Both the position numbers and the translations under genes were made by a program. From Oscillospiraceae bacterium (GTDB taxonomy: Bacteria > Bacillota > Clostridia > Christensenellales > QALW01), in NCBI GenBank assembly GCA_022009755.1, contig CP091722.1, positions 1,682,001 to 1,746,000 of the forward strand: 64,000 nt of DNA. The letters are read 5' to 3'. The number at the start of each line of letters is the position of its first letter. Within the stretch, counting starts at the first letter, position 1. Under the pieces are notes generated by a model, which did no database searches, was not told the origin of the DNA, and worked only from the letters and a program-made list of their open reading frames with translations. Below, one piece after another: positions 28,971 through 37,427 of the stretch.

Positions 28971-29271
28971 TGTTTTTTCCTCCAAGATATAAAATAATAT
29001 ATGATGCCTGCAGATTACTGCAAAACCGTCATTCGGTATATGGAAGGCGCCAAACAGGATATGCGCAGCCGCCTGTTCCGGGTTCCGGCGCGGCAATTGC
29101 ATATGCTGCCTTACGCGCGCCCGGCGCTTCGGCTTCGCCTTCGCGCCCCTGCTGCGCCTGCCGGCACAGCCCCGGCGTACCTTCGGTCCGCCCGGGCGCG
29201 CTTTTGCCGCCCGCGGCTTTTTTGGCATAACAGCCGCCTTTTTCGCGCCGCCGTAGGGTTTAGTTAATGCG
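28971..29271. other. GC-rich spacer between plsX and acpP
   Basis: 300 bases with very high GC and many CGCC/GGCG words (29090-29250). No clear open frame with a ribosome site. Its composition recalls the GC-rich repeat family at 43.0, 48.7 and 52.8 kb, but I cannot align it to that unit. Confidence 0.4.
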
Positions 29272-30288
29272 TTATACTGCGCTCTCCGGCGCTTCCTCGC
29301 GCTGAGCCAAAGCCTCCTTTATGGTTTCCACCACGCGGCCCTCCACCATGCGCACCGCCTGACGAACGGTGGCCGCCAGTGCCTTCGCATTTGAGGAGCC
29401 GTGCCCTTTAAGCACCACGCCGTTTATGCCAAGCAGCGGCGCGCCGCCGTACTCGGTGTAGTCCATCTTCTTCTTAAGGCTTTTAAGCGCCGGCATGACT
29501 AACGCCGCGCCCAGCTTGCAGCGAAGGGAGGAGGTAAAGCCCTCCTTCATAAGATGGGACATATATCCGGCAGTGCCCTCTATGCTTTTAAGCAGCAGGT
29601 TGCCCGCAAAGCCGTCCGCCACTATAACATCCGCAGCGGTAAAAACATCGCGGCCCTCCATATTGCCCACAAAGTTAAGGCGCTTATCCGCCTGAAGCAG
29701 GGGGTATACCTCGTGGGTCAGCTCGTTGCCCTTTTCGCTTTCCGTGCCCACATTTGCAAGAGCAATGCGCGGGTTCTCCACATGAAGCACCTTGCGCATG
29801 TATATATCGCCCATCATGGCAAACTGCACAAGGTTTGCGCTTTTGCAGTCCATATTGGCGCCGCAGTCTATAAGCATTACGCCCTTGCGGTCGTTGGGCA
29901 GCACCGGCGAAAGCGCGGGGCGCAGTATGCCCTTTATGCGCCCTACGCGCAAAAGCGCGCCGGAAAGCGTAGCCCCCGTACTGCCGCAGGTTATAAAGGC
30001 GTCGCCCTGCCCCGCCTTAAGCAGCTCAAGCCCCTCCACAAGGGAGGAGTGACGCTTGCGCTTTACCGCAAGCACGGGAGGCTCGTCCATGCTGATAATT
30101 TCCGGGGCGTGCACAATGCTTATGCGCCCCTGCGTTTCGGGGTAAGCTTCAAGCTCGCGGCGTATTTTTTCCTCATCGCCCGTAAGGGTAACGGTAAGCT
30201 CCGGGAATTCCTCAAGGGCCATAGCCGTGCCTTTGATTATCTCCCAAGGGGCGTTGTCCCCCCCGAAGGCATCAATAATTATGTTCAT
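29272..30288 (-). CDS. plsX: Phosphate acyltransferase PlsX
   Basis: 338 residues from the ATG at 30288. It begins MNIIIDAFGGDNAPWEIIKG and contains FITCGSTGATLSGAL, DCGANMDCKSANLVQFAMMG and VADGFAGNLLLKSIEGT, all PlsX signatures. The enzyme converts acyl-ACP to acyl phosphate, the first step of phospholipid synthesis in bacteria with PlsY. It heads the plsX-acpP-rnc group and complements plsC at 46 kb. Confidence 0.96.
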   Translation of the reverse strand: MNIIIDAFGGDNAPWEIIKGTAMALEEFPELTVTLTGDEEKIRRELEAYPETQGRISIVHAPEIISMDEPPVLAVKRKRHSSLVEGLELLKAGQGDAFITCGSTGATLSGALLRVGRIKGILRPALSPVLPNDRKGVMLIDCGANMDCKSANLVQFAMMGDIYMRKVLHVENPRIALANVGTESEKGNELTHEVYPLLQADKRLNFVGNMEGRDVFTAADVIVADGFAGNLLLKSIEGTAGYMSHLMKEGFTSSLRCKLGAALVMPALKSLKKKMDYTEYGGAPLLGINGVVLKGHGSSNAKALAATVRQAVRMVEGRVVETIKEALAQREEAPESAV

Positions 30289-30587
30289 GTTTCTCTCCGC
30301 TGTCTGCACGCCGCGGTTTTGCTGCGCGCCGACTCCTTATAAATATATAATAAATACGGGCTTATTATAATATACCTTCAGTTAAAAATCAAGCGGGAAG
30401 CGAAACATACGCGCTTTATATGCGCAAATATGTATATATATGCACATTTTCCGGGCGGCTGCGGGCGTAAAGGCGGCGGAGAGCGGCGCTTCCTCCCGCC
30501 GAGGGGCGGCAAGATAATGCATAAACCCCGAATATTATACTGAAAAATTTTTCATAATTATGTAATTTGACCATCTAATTTGGGGTA

Positions 30588-30616
30588 TTGACAAACATAT
30601 TGGCATATGTTACAGT
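30588..30616 (+). promoter_or_regulatory. Promoter with built-in operator, copy 1
   Basis: TTGACA (30588-30593), 17-bp spacer, TACAGT (30611-30616). The spacer contains a perfect inverted repeat AACATAT-TGGC-ATATGTT (30594-30611). A repressor dimer on it would occlude RNA polymerase. The same element is conserved base for base in copy 2. The stretch 30289-30587 upstream has no recognisable gene. Confidence 0.85.
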
Positions 30617-30683
30617 ATGATTATGGTAACAACGGCAAACAGGGAGGGCACAAAAGAGGTACAAAAGAAAGGAGTAAAATGAA

Positions 30684-31184
30684 ATGAAACGAGCCATATT
30701 TGTTTGCGTACTTGTAATTCTTATGATATGCGGCTGTGTAACCGCCATGGCGCTTACGCAGCAGGACGAAGTTACGGTGGCCTCAAGCACGAATTACAGT
30801 GTGGGCGGCTATAGGGATGTAGTAATCGAACCGCTTAAATCCAAAACCTTTTCCGTAAAAAGGCCGATAGTTGAGAAAACATCATATGCGGGTTATCAAT
30901 GCACATCATATAAAATAATCGGCGAAACACCCAATACAAACAAACAGACTTTTGTATATGTATTGGATGAAAACGGGAGAACCAGGAGCGTGAAGACTCA
31001 GTTTACCGGCATAGGAATATATTCGATAAAGTACAATAATGGAAATAAACCGATGAAGCCGTATCCCGAAACCGAAAAAATGAAGCTCGTAGTGGAAAAT
31101 TACGCCAACGATTACGATTTATCGCTGTTTTTTGATTTCCAATCAACCGCGCTTTGGTCGCCCAATCGACAGGCATTTGTTTAA
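30684..31184 (+). CDS. Secreted protein of the duplicated cassette, copy 1 (unknown family)
   Basis: 166 residues; AAAGGAG upstream of the ATG. Residues 1-24 are a signal peptide (MKRAIFVCVLVILMICGCVT), cleavable by signal peptidase I after AMA or, using ICGC, by signal peptidase II as a lipoprotein. The mature part is small and probably beta-rich: SVGGYRDVVIEP, VEKTSYAGYQCTSY, YVYVLDENG, ending FQSTALWSPNRQAF. Its DNA is flanked by a leader and a trailer segment complementary over about 16 bp. First gene of the cassette, followed by a lipoprotein and an exporter-type permease. I do not recognise the family. Confidence 0.75.
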   Translation: MKRAIFVCVLVILMICGCVTAMALTQQDEVTVASSTNYSVGGYRDVVIEPLKSKTFSVKRPIVEKTSYAGYQCTSYKIIGETPNTNKQTFVYVLDENGRTRSVKTQFTGIGIYSIKYNNGNKPMKPYPETEKMKLVVENYANDYDLSLFFDFQSTALWSPNRQAFV

Positions 31185-31292
31185 TCACTATGCATTGAAG
31201 TATTGCAGTTATTAAGAATATGATCTGACGGAACAACACTCCCTGTTTGCCCGTTAATGCAGATTATTTCTGATTATAAATTAGGAGGGACG

Positions 31293-32006
31293 ATGTTGAA
31301 ACTAATAAATATCACTCTGATCCCTTTGCTGATACTGTGCTTACTGCTTTGCAGTTGCAATGCCGTTTCGCCGCACACGGTGGCGGTGTCGCTCCCCGAC
31401 GGGCGCAGCGTGCTTATCCCTTATCTTATGGCGGAAAATAAAACCTATTACAGGACGGGGTATGTTGATTGCGAAGAGTTTTCCCGTATGTTTTCAAGGG
31501 ATTTTACCCTTGATACTAAAGTGCCGGCGGAGGACAGGCAGGCAGCATATTATATAACCGGGGCAATCGTGTGCGCTCTGACGGATTATGATTTTGTTCA
31601 CCCGGAGCGCAGCGAGAAGGAGCGCAAAGCGGTTATGGAGCTGCTTACCCCCGGTATGCAAAAGAAAATGGCGGGTTTTGAGGAGCATTGCGAGGAAAAA
31701 AAGAAATACGGCGTGACCATAGTTATAGGTTCATCCTATGAACAGTATATAGGGGCAGAGAATGAAGAAGGGCTGGCAGTGTGTGAAAACGGGTTTGCAG
31801 TGTCCTTTTCAGTGGATATTTATTCCGACGATGGGGGCAGCGGCTGGCTTGCGGCGCATGAGATAGGCCCGCAGCTGCGTATTATGAACCGCTTTCGGGG
31901 CGCCGTGCTTTTTACAAAGGAAAACGGAGTGCTGCTGGCGGACGGCTGGTACGGTCTGCTTTCGCCGTGGGGCACGGGAGCGGCCGTGGGAGAGGAGGCG
32001 GTATAA
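31293..32006 (+). CDS. Lipoprotein of the duplicated cassette, copy 1
   Basis: 237 residues starting at ATG 31293, 3 bp after AGGAGGG. The N-terminus MLKLINITLIPLLILCLLLCSC is a lipoprotein signal (LCSC lipobox). The mature domain includes AVSLPDGRSVLIPYLM, an alpha-helical RSEKERKAVMELLTPGMQKKM and a final DGGSGWLAAHEIG then FTKENGVLLADGWYGLL. Its TAA overlaps the permease ATG (TAATG). It probably sits on the outer face of the membrane next to the exporter. No family recognised; the general plan recalls the larger lipoprotein at 37424. Confidence 0.75.
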   Translation: MLKLINITLIPLLILCLLLCSCNAVSPHTVAVSLPDGRSVLIPYLMAENKTYYRTGYVDCEEFSRMFSRDFTLDTKVPAEDRQAAYYITGAIVCALTDYDFVHPERSEKERKAVMELLTPGMQKKMAGFEEHCEEKKKYGVTIVIGSSYEQYIGAENEEGLAVCENGFAVSFSVDIYSDDGGSGWLAAHEIGPQLRIMNRFRGAVLFTKENGVLLADGWYGLLSPWGTGAAVGEEAV

Positions 32007-32805
32007 TGTTTACTTCTCAGCTTTACCGTGTGCTTAAAAGCCCGACGCTGTGGCTGGGCAGCTTGGTTTATGTTGCAGCAATGCTGTACATGGGCATATC
32101 CTCCTGCCTTACAGAGTATGATATGGGCTTTGCCGCTGCCGGATATGCGTGGCTTGATGTGCTGGTTGCCGGCACAAGCTATATGGCCAGCTTTATTACC
32201 GCGTTTCTGCCGCCGCTGCTTTGCGTGCTGTCCGGCGCGGGGCTTGTGCGGCAGGATGTGGATTGCGGGCTGTATAAATACGCCGTTATGCGCGCGGGGC
32301 ATATGAAATATCTTTGGGCAAAGCTGGGCGCTGCGGTAACGGGGGCGTTTATATTCTGCCTTGTATCCTACGGCGCGACGCTGGCAATAGCCTATATCGC
32401 CTTTCCTGGGTATGCGGGAATGCCGGGTTTACAATGATATGGTATTACGGCAGTCGCACCCTCGGAAATTATCTTGCTTTTCATGATTATGCGCTTTTGC
32501 CCGTTTACACGGCGGCTTCCTCCACCGTGGCCTGTATGAGCTTTGCCGTGCTGGGGATTGCGGCCGCATCGCTTTTAAGGAACAAATATCTCATTTATGC
32601 CTCGGGGCTTATATGCTTTATGCTGCGCAATGCGCTCGCGGCATTTATCCCCGGCATACATCCCTGTACATACTCATTTTATCTTAACGCCCTGCCGCTT
32701 GAAGTACCGCTTATGCGTATGGTCGCAGGAAACATTCTTATGGCGGCATTGGGCGCGGCGGTTTACTTTGCTGTAAATATAACCGGAAGGGAACGGATGG
32801 TATAA
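32006..32805 (+). CDS. ABC-2-type permease, copy 1 (one frameshift)
   Basis: About six membrane helices, beginning MFTSQLYRVLKSPTLWLGSL. A three-T run at 32428-32430 lacks one T; with it the gene is 801 bp, 266 residues, exactly the length of intact copy 2, whose sequence at this point has TTTT. Related to the ABC-2/lantibiotic-protection permeases (EpiE/MutE type) that work with a separate ATPase. The intact twin makes this the clearest proof in the window that a frameshift is a single-base loss. Confidence 0.8.
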
Positions 32806-32868
32806 AGCATATATTATACTGCTGAAAATTTTTCATAATTATGTAATTTGACTATTTAATTTGGGGTA

Positions 32869-32897
32869 TTGACAAACATATTGGCATATGTTACAGT
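32869..32897 (+). promoter_or_regulatory. Promoter with built-in operator, copy 2
   Basis: TTGACA (32869-32874), 17 bp, TACAGT (32892-32897), with AACATAT-TGGC-ATATGTT at 32875-32892. Identical to copy 1, so both secreted-protein genes should respond to the same regulator. Confidence 0.85.
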
Positions 32898-32952
32898 ATG
32901 ATTATGGTAACAACGGCAAACAGGGAGGCACAAAAGAAAGGAGTAAAATGAG

Positions 32953-33456
32953 ATGAAACGGGCTATATTTGTTTGTGTGCTTGTAATTCTTATGGTATGC
33001 GGTTGTGTAACCGCTATGGCGCTTACGCAGCAGGAAGAGGAAGTTACGGTGACATCAAGCACGACTTACAGCGTAGGCGGCTATAGGGATGTAGTAATCG
33101 AACCGCTTAAATCCAAAACATTTTCCGTTAAAAGGCCGATAGTTGAGAAAACATCATATGCGGGCTATCAATGTACATCATATTATTTTGTGGATACAGA
33201 TCCCAATACATATGTAGTGCCCGAAACATATGTATATGTTTTGGATGAAAAAGGCAAGGTGAGAGGCAAAAGAACTCGTTTTACCGGCAAGGGAACATAT
33301 TCCATAGAGTACAATCACGGCCCGCTGGAGCCGTATCCCGAAACCGAAAAAATGAAACTCGTGGTGGAGAACTATGCAAATGACGGCAATAATTCGAATT
33401 TTTTTAGTTTTCAGTCAACCGCGCTTTGGTCGCCCAACCGACAGGCATTTGCTTAA
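32953..33456 (+). CDS. Secreted protein of the duplicated cassette, copy 2
   Basis: 167 residues. Signal peptide and both ends are nearly identical to copy 1, but the centre (YYFVDTDPNTYVVPETYVYV, RGKRTRFTGKGTYSIEYNHG) and a patch near the C-terminus differ. Intact. AAAGGAG precedes the ATG. Divergence limited to surface-like segments suggests that the two proteins keep one fold but may recognise different partners (inference). Confidence 0.75.
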   Translation: MKRAIFVCVLVILMVCGCVTAMALTQQEEEVTVTSSTTYSVGGYRDVVIEPLKSKTFSVKRPIVEKTSYAGYQCTSYYFVDTDPNTYVVPETYVYVLDEKGKVRGKRTRFTGKGTYSIEYNHGPLEPYPETEKMKLVVENYANDGNNSNFFSFQSTALWSPNRQAFA

Positions 33457-33539
33457 TTGTTGTACAGTATAGTCTGACGGCGCATCACTTTATTCCCTGT
33501 TTGCCCGTTAATTTCTAATTATGAATTGGAGGGGCGATA

Positions 33540-34253
33540 TTGAAACGAAGAAACATCACTCTGATTCCTTTGCTGATACTGTGCTTCCTGCTTTGCAGCT
33601 GCAATGCCGTTTCGCCGCACACGGTGGCGGTGTCGCTTCCCGACGGGCGCAGCGTGCTTATCCCTTATCTTATGGCGGAAAATACGGCGTATTTGGAGTA
33701 TGACCATTTTTCGGATTCTTCTTTGGAGGAGCTTTCTCTTATATTCTCAAGGAAGTTTACCTTTGATACTCAGGTGCCGGCGGAGGACAGGCAGGCAGCA
33801 TATTATATAACCGGGGCAATCGTGTGCGCGCTGACGGATTATGATTTTGTTCACCCGGAGCGCAGCGAGAAGGAGCGCAAAGCGGTTATGGAGCTGCTTA
33901 CCCCCGGCATGCAAAAGAAAATGGCGGGCTTTGAGGAGCATTGCGAGGAAAAAAAGAAATACGGCGTGACCATAATGATATGTCCGGCGTATGAAAAGGA
34001 TATAGGAGTAAAGGGAGGGCTGCCCGCGTATGAGAACGGGTTCGCGGTGCCCTTTTCAATAGACTTTAATGCCGACGACGGGGGCAGCGGCTGGCTTGCG
34101 GCGCATGAGATAGGCCCGCAGCAGCGTATTATGAGCTGTTTTAAGGGTGCGGTGCTTTTTACAAAGGAAAACGGAGTGTTGCTTGCGGACGGCTGGTACG
34201 GTCTGCTTTCGCCGTGGGGCACGGGCGCAGCCGTGGGAGAGGAGGCGGTATAA
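33540..34253 (+). CDS. Lipoprotein of the duplicated cassette, copy 2
   Basis: 237 residues from a TTG start placed like the ATG of copy 1 behind GGAGGGG. Starts MKRRNITLIPLLILCFLLCSC. Most of the chain is identical to copy 1; variable parts are around residues 38-55 (YLEYDHFSDSSLEELSLIFS) and 145-160 (PAYEKDIGVKGGLPAYENG). Stop overlaps the permease start (TAATG). Confidence 0.75.
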   Translation: MKRRNITLIPLLILCFLLCSCNAVSPHTVAVSLPDGRSVLIPYLMAENTAYLEYDHFSDSSLEELSLIFSRKFTFDTQVPAEDRQAAYYITGAIVCALTDYDFVHPERSEKERKAVMELLTPGMQKKMAGFEEHCEEKKKYGVTIMICPAYEKDIGVKGGLPAYENGFAVPFSIDFNADDGGSGWLAAHEIGPQQRIMSCFKGAVLFTKENGVLLADGWYGLLSPWGTGAAVGEEAV

Positions 34254-35053
34254 TGTTTACTTCTCAGCTTTACCGTGTGCTTAAAAGCCCGACCCTGTGG
34301 CTGGGCAGCTTGGTTTATGTTGCCGCAATGCTTTATATGGGCATATCCTCCTGCTTTGCCGAATATAATATGGGCTTTGCCGCTTCAGGCTTTGCATGGC
34401 TTGATGTTCTTGTTGCCGGCACAAGCTATATGTCCAGCTTTCTTACCGCATTTCTGCCGCCGCTGCTTTGCGTGCTGTCCGGCGCGGGGCTTGTGCGGCA
34501 GGATGTGGATTGCGGGCTGTATAAATACGCCGTTATGCGCGCGGGGCATATGAAATATCTTTGGGCAAAGCTGGGCGCCGCGGTAACGGGGGCGTTTGTA
34601 TTCTGCCTTGTGTCCTACGGCGCAACGCTGGCAATAGCCTATATCGCCTTTCCGGGCTATGCGGCAATGCCGGATTTTGTAATGATATGGAATCGCGCTT
34701 TTCGCACCTTCGGAAACTATCTTGCCTTTCATGATTATGCGCTTTTGCCCGTTTACACGGCGGCTTCCTCCACCGTGGCCTGTATGAGCTTTGCCGTGCT
34801 GGGGATTGCGGCCGCATCGCTTTTAAGGAACAAATATCTCATTTATGCCTCGGGGCTTATATGCTTTATGCTGCGCAATGCGCTCTCGGCATTTATCCCC
34901 GGCATACATCCCTGCACATACTCATTTTATCTTAACGCCCTGCCGCTTGAAGTACCGCTTATGCGTATGGTTGCAGGAAACATTCTTATGGCGGCATTGG
35001 GCGCGGCGGTTTACTTTGCTGTAAATATAACCGGAAGGGAGCGGATGGTATGA
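34253..35053 (+). CDS. ABC-2-type permease, copy 2 (intact)
   Basis: 266 residues with about six hydrophobic helices (MFTSQLYRVLKSPTLWLGSL start; GSAL-like AVLGIAAASLLRNKYLIYAS near 190). The gene overlaps both neighbours by ATG-stop junctions, so lipoprotein, this permease and the next permease are translationally coupled. It forms a membrane half of an exporter whose ATPase is at 36669. Confidence 0.8.
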   Translation: MFTSQLYRVLKSPTLWLGSLVYVAAMLYMGISSCFAEYNMGFAASGFAWLDVLVAGTSYMSSFLTAFLPPLLCVLSGAGLVRQDVDCGLYKYAVMRAGHMKYLWAKLGAAVTGAFVFCLVSYGATLAIAYIAFPGYAAMPDFVMIWNRAFRTFGNYLAFHDYALLPVYTAASSTVACMSFAVLGIAAASLLRNKYLIYASGLICFMLRNALSAFIPGIHPCTYSFYLNALPLEVPLMRMVAGNILMAALGAAVYFAVNITGRERMV

Positions 35054-35793
35054 AACAACAAAAAGCGCGCTCCGCTGCGGGAAGAGTGTTTATTTTCGGC
35101 AGCGCGTCCTTTGCAAGAACCGCTCCGTGGCAATGGGTGCTGGGGCTGCTGCTTCAGCAGTTCAGCAATTTTCTCAATATAGGCGCCTCATTCGGCGGCG
35201 GCGATTTAATGAGCTACATAAAAACCTACACTTCATCCTGCATAGTATGGATATCCCTTGGGGCAATGGTGCTTGCAGCCTCTTCGGGAATACTGCGCCG
35301 CGACGATGCCGCCCGCTGCCTTGCCACCGGAAGCCGCAGGCGCTTTGCCGCAGGGGCAACCCTTGCTGCGCTGCTTACGGCAATAGTATATGTTTTGCTG
35401 CTGGGGCTGCTGCTTACGGCGGTGGGCATGCTGATGCTCAAAAAAACCTATACGCCGGAAAACCTTGATAAAACCCTTATAACCATGGGGCTTACGGCGC
35501 TGTACCTTTTCTGCCTTATGCAGCTGTGCCTTGATATAAACCTTGCCTGCCAGTTTCCCTTCGGCTGCGTGGCGGGGGCGGTGCTGCTGTGTCTGCTGTT
35601 TTCGCCCCTTGTAAGCCTGAGACAGCTTTTCGGCATTGAGGGGTTCAGCCTGATAGAAATTCTGGACGGCGAAAACGCGCAGCAAAGCGCGATCATAATG
35701 GGAGTGATCGCGATCGTGCTTGCGGCGGCTTCGCAGCTTGCCGTTAAAAGGGCGGATATGCTGGCGCGTTCAAGAGAAGGCTCCGCCGAATAG
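35050..35793 (+). CDS. ABC-2-type permease, second type
   Basis: 247 residues, about six helices, not close in sequence to the duplicated permease. It starts in an ATGA overlap. Features include a cytoplasmic RRDDAARCLATGSRRRFAAG loop after the second helix and a long helix AILLCLLFSPLVSLRQ-like region near 180. Probably pairs with the other permeases as a heterodimer in a LanEG-like exporter (inference). Confidence 0.75.
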   Translation: MKQQKARSAAGRVFIFGSASFARTAPWQWVLGLLLQQFSNFLNIGASFGGGDLMSYIKTYTSSCIVWISLGAMVLAASSGILRRDDAARCLATGSRRRFAAGATLAALLTAIVYVLLLGLLLTAVGMLMLKKTYTPENLDKTLITMGLTALYLFCLMQLCLDINLACQFPFGCVAGAVLLCLLFSPLVSLRQLFGIEGFSLIEILDGENAQQSAIIMGVIAIVLAAASQLAVKRADMLARSREGSAE

Positions 35794-35862
35794 AAAGGAA
35801 CGAATTGCGCGGCGCCGCTGCGGCTGTGCCGGTGCGCAAAACAGAATTCGGGGGGGAATAAA

Positions 35863-36583
35863 ATGAAGGCCTTTTTCCGGCTTATGCTTTCGGATATGCG
35901 GAAGCTGTTCAATATAAAAACAGTGCTGATATCGGCTGCGGCGTTTATTCTTGCCGTGGCGGTGCTTGCCCGGAACGGGGCGGGAGATTCGTTTGTGATA
36001 TATATTACGGGCGGCTTTTTGCCCGAGGAGCAGGACAATTTGCAGCTGCTTGTGGCGGCGCTGGCGGAGTATACCGGGCTGACGGCCTGCATCGGCTATA
36101 TAACGCAAACCGATAACGCCCGGCGAATGCAGGTGCTTATGCGCTGCCGAAACAGCGCTCGGCTCTATTGTGCAAACACGGCGCAGAGCGGCGTGCTGTG
36201 CGTGCTGTGGAGCGCTGCGGGGTTTATTGTAACCCTTGTATGCTGCATTATTAAATTGCCTTACCGCCGATGCGGTAATAACCGCCGCTTCCGGCGCAGG
36301 GCTGCAGCTTTTTGCCGGGTGCGCCCTTGCGCAGCTTATTTTGGCACTCAACTGCGCATCTTTGCGCGTGGAGGCGGTGTGTACAATAAGTATAATTGCG
36401 GTGATGCTGCAGCTTTGCTTCGGCGGGGCGGCGCCGTGGCTGCCCATAGCGGCGGCTTCCCTGCGCAGAATAAATGCCGGCACGGTTTCCGCGGGGCTTT
36501 GCATCGGGGTGAATTTCGGTGCATGGGCGGCGCTGTATATTTCGGGGCTGCTGTTAAGCGTTAAGCGGGCCGGCGCAAGGTGA
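35863..36583 (+). CDS. ABC-2-type permease, third type (one frameshift)
   Basis: About 240 residues in five to six helices. Begins MKAFFRLMLSDMRKLFNIKTV, a typical ABC-2 first segment. The frame changes near 36235-36245; continuing in the other frame gives LLNCLTADAVITAASGAGLQ and a final YISGLLLSVKRAGAR. Length after a one-base correction is 720 bp. GGGGGG precedes the ATG, 70 bp after the previous stop. Third membrane protein of the exporter locus. Confidence 0.7.
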
Positions 36584-36668
36584 AAATTCATGCCGGAGCA
36601 TTTTTGTGCAATGAAGCATAAAAAACCTGAAACATAATAACAAAATAAATATTTAAGGGGGAACGGAT

Positions 36669-37427
36669 ATGTATGCAATAGAGGCGCGGAATGTAACCAA
36701 AATCATTCGCGGACGCACAATACTTAACAATGTTTCTCTCTGTGTGGAGCAGGGGGAAGCGGTGGGCATAGCCGGAAGGAACGGCTCGGGCAAGAGCATG
36801 TTTTTCAAAACGGTGTGCGGGCTTATTCTTCCCACATCGGGCAGCGTGAGCGTCTTCGGCACGGCCGTGGGCAAAAACGGAAAGTTTGCCCCGGATACCG
36901 GCATGCTTATAGAAGCGCCGGGCTTCCTGCCGCAGTACAGCGGCTATGCAAACCTTAAAATGCTGGCGGATATAAAGGGCATTGTAAAAAAGGCGGATAT
37001 ATATAATGTATTGCAGACGGTGGGTCTGGACCCGGCAGACAGGCGCCCGGTGCGCAAATATTCCCTGGGAATGAAGCAGCGGCTGGGCATTGCGCAGGCA
37101 ATAATGGAAAAGCCGCGGCTGTTGATAATGGATGAGCCCTTCAACGGGCTGGATGCCTCCGGCGTGGAGGATGTGCGGCAGCTGCTTTCCTCCCTTGTTA
37201 AGGAGGGCACCACAATGCTGCTTGCAAGCCATAACGCGCAGGATCTGAGCCTTTTATGCGGACGCATATGCACAATGGAGGCGGGAGTGCTCACACCGCC
37301 GCAGCCGGAGGACGAAAAGCAGGCGCAGGAGAAAAGCGCGTCAGCTGCGCAGGACACCGCCGATGAGGTGAGAGCGGAGGCTGCGCAGGACACCGCCGAC
37401 GAGGCGAGAAACGGAGAGGAAAAATGA
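36669..37427 (+). CDS. ABC transporter ATP-binding protein of the exporter locus
   Basis: 252 residues. Walker A GRNGSGKS, signature YSLGMKQRLGIAQ, Walker B LLIMDEPFNGLD and switch ASHN mark an ABC-2/bacitracin (BcrA/LanF) type ATPase. After about residue 210 there is a low-complexity tail holding two copies of AAQDTADE(V/A)R encoded by near-identical 30-bp DNA repeats. The stop overlaps the next gene (ATGA). It energises the permeases encoded upstream. Confidence 0.9.
   Translation: MYAIEARNVTKIIRGRTILNNVSLCVEQGEAVGIAGRNGSGKSMFFKTVCGLILPTSGSVSVFGTAVGKNGKFAPDTGMLIEAPGFLPQYSGYANLKMLADIKGIVKKADIYNVLQTVGLDPADRRPVRKYSLGMKQRLGIAQAIMEKPRLLIMDEPFNGLDASGVEDVRQLLSSLVKEGTTMLLASHNAQDLSLLCGRICTMEAGVLTPPQPEDEKQAQEKSASAAQDTADEVRAEAAQDTADEARNGEEK

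Larger units (their letters stand above)
30534..35053 (+). repeat. Tandem duplication of a promoter/secreted protein/lipoprotein/permease cassette
   Basis: Two direct copies of about 2.25 kb: 30534-32805 and 32812-35053. Each holds the same promoter with an internal inverted repeat, a 166-167 residue secreted protein, a 237-residue lipoprotein and a 266-residue ABC-2 permease. The copies share long identical DNA stretches; differences cluster in the middle of the secreted protein and in two loops of the lipoprotein. Confidence 0.93.

Noticed and set aside
28971..29228. Basic N-terminal extension of acyl carrier protein
   Set aside because: The ACP family start with GGAGGA lies at 28970; the extension is GC-rich spacer sequence.
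32006..32805. Permease copy 1 as a pseudogene
   Set aside because: Apart from one T missing in a T run it is as well conserved as copy 2 and regains identical length.
30534..35053. Composite transposon explanation of the duplication
   Set aside because: No transposase, no target-site duplication or terminal repeats at the outer ends; simple tandem duplication suffices.
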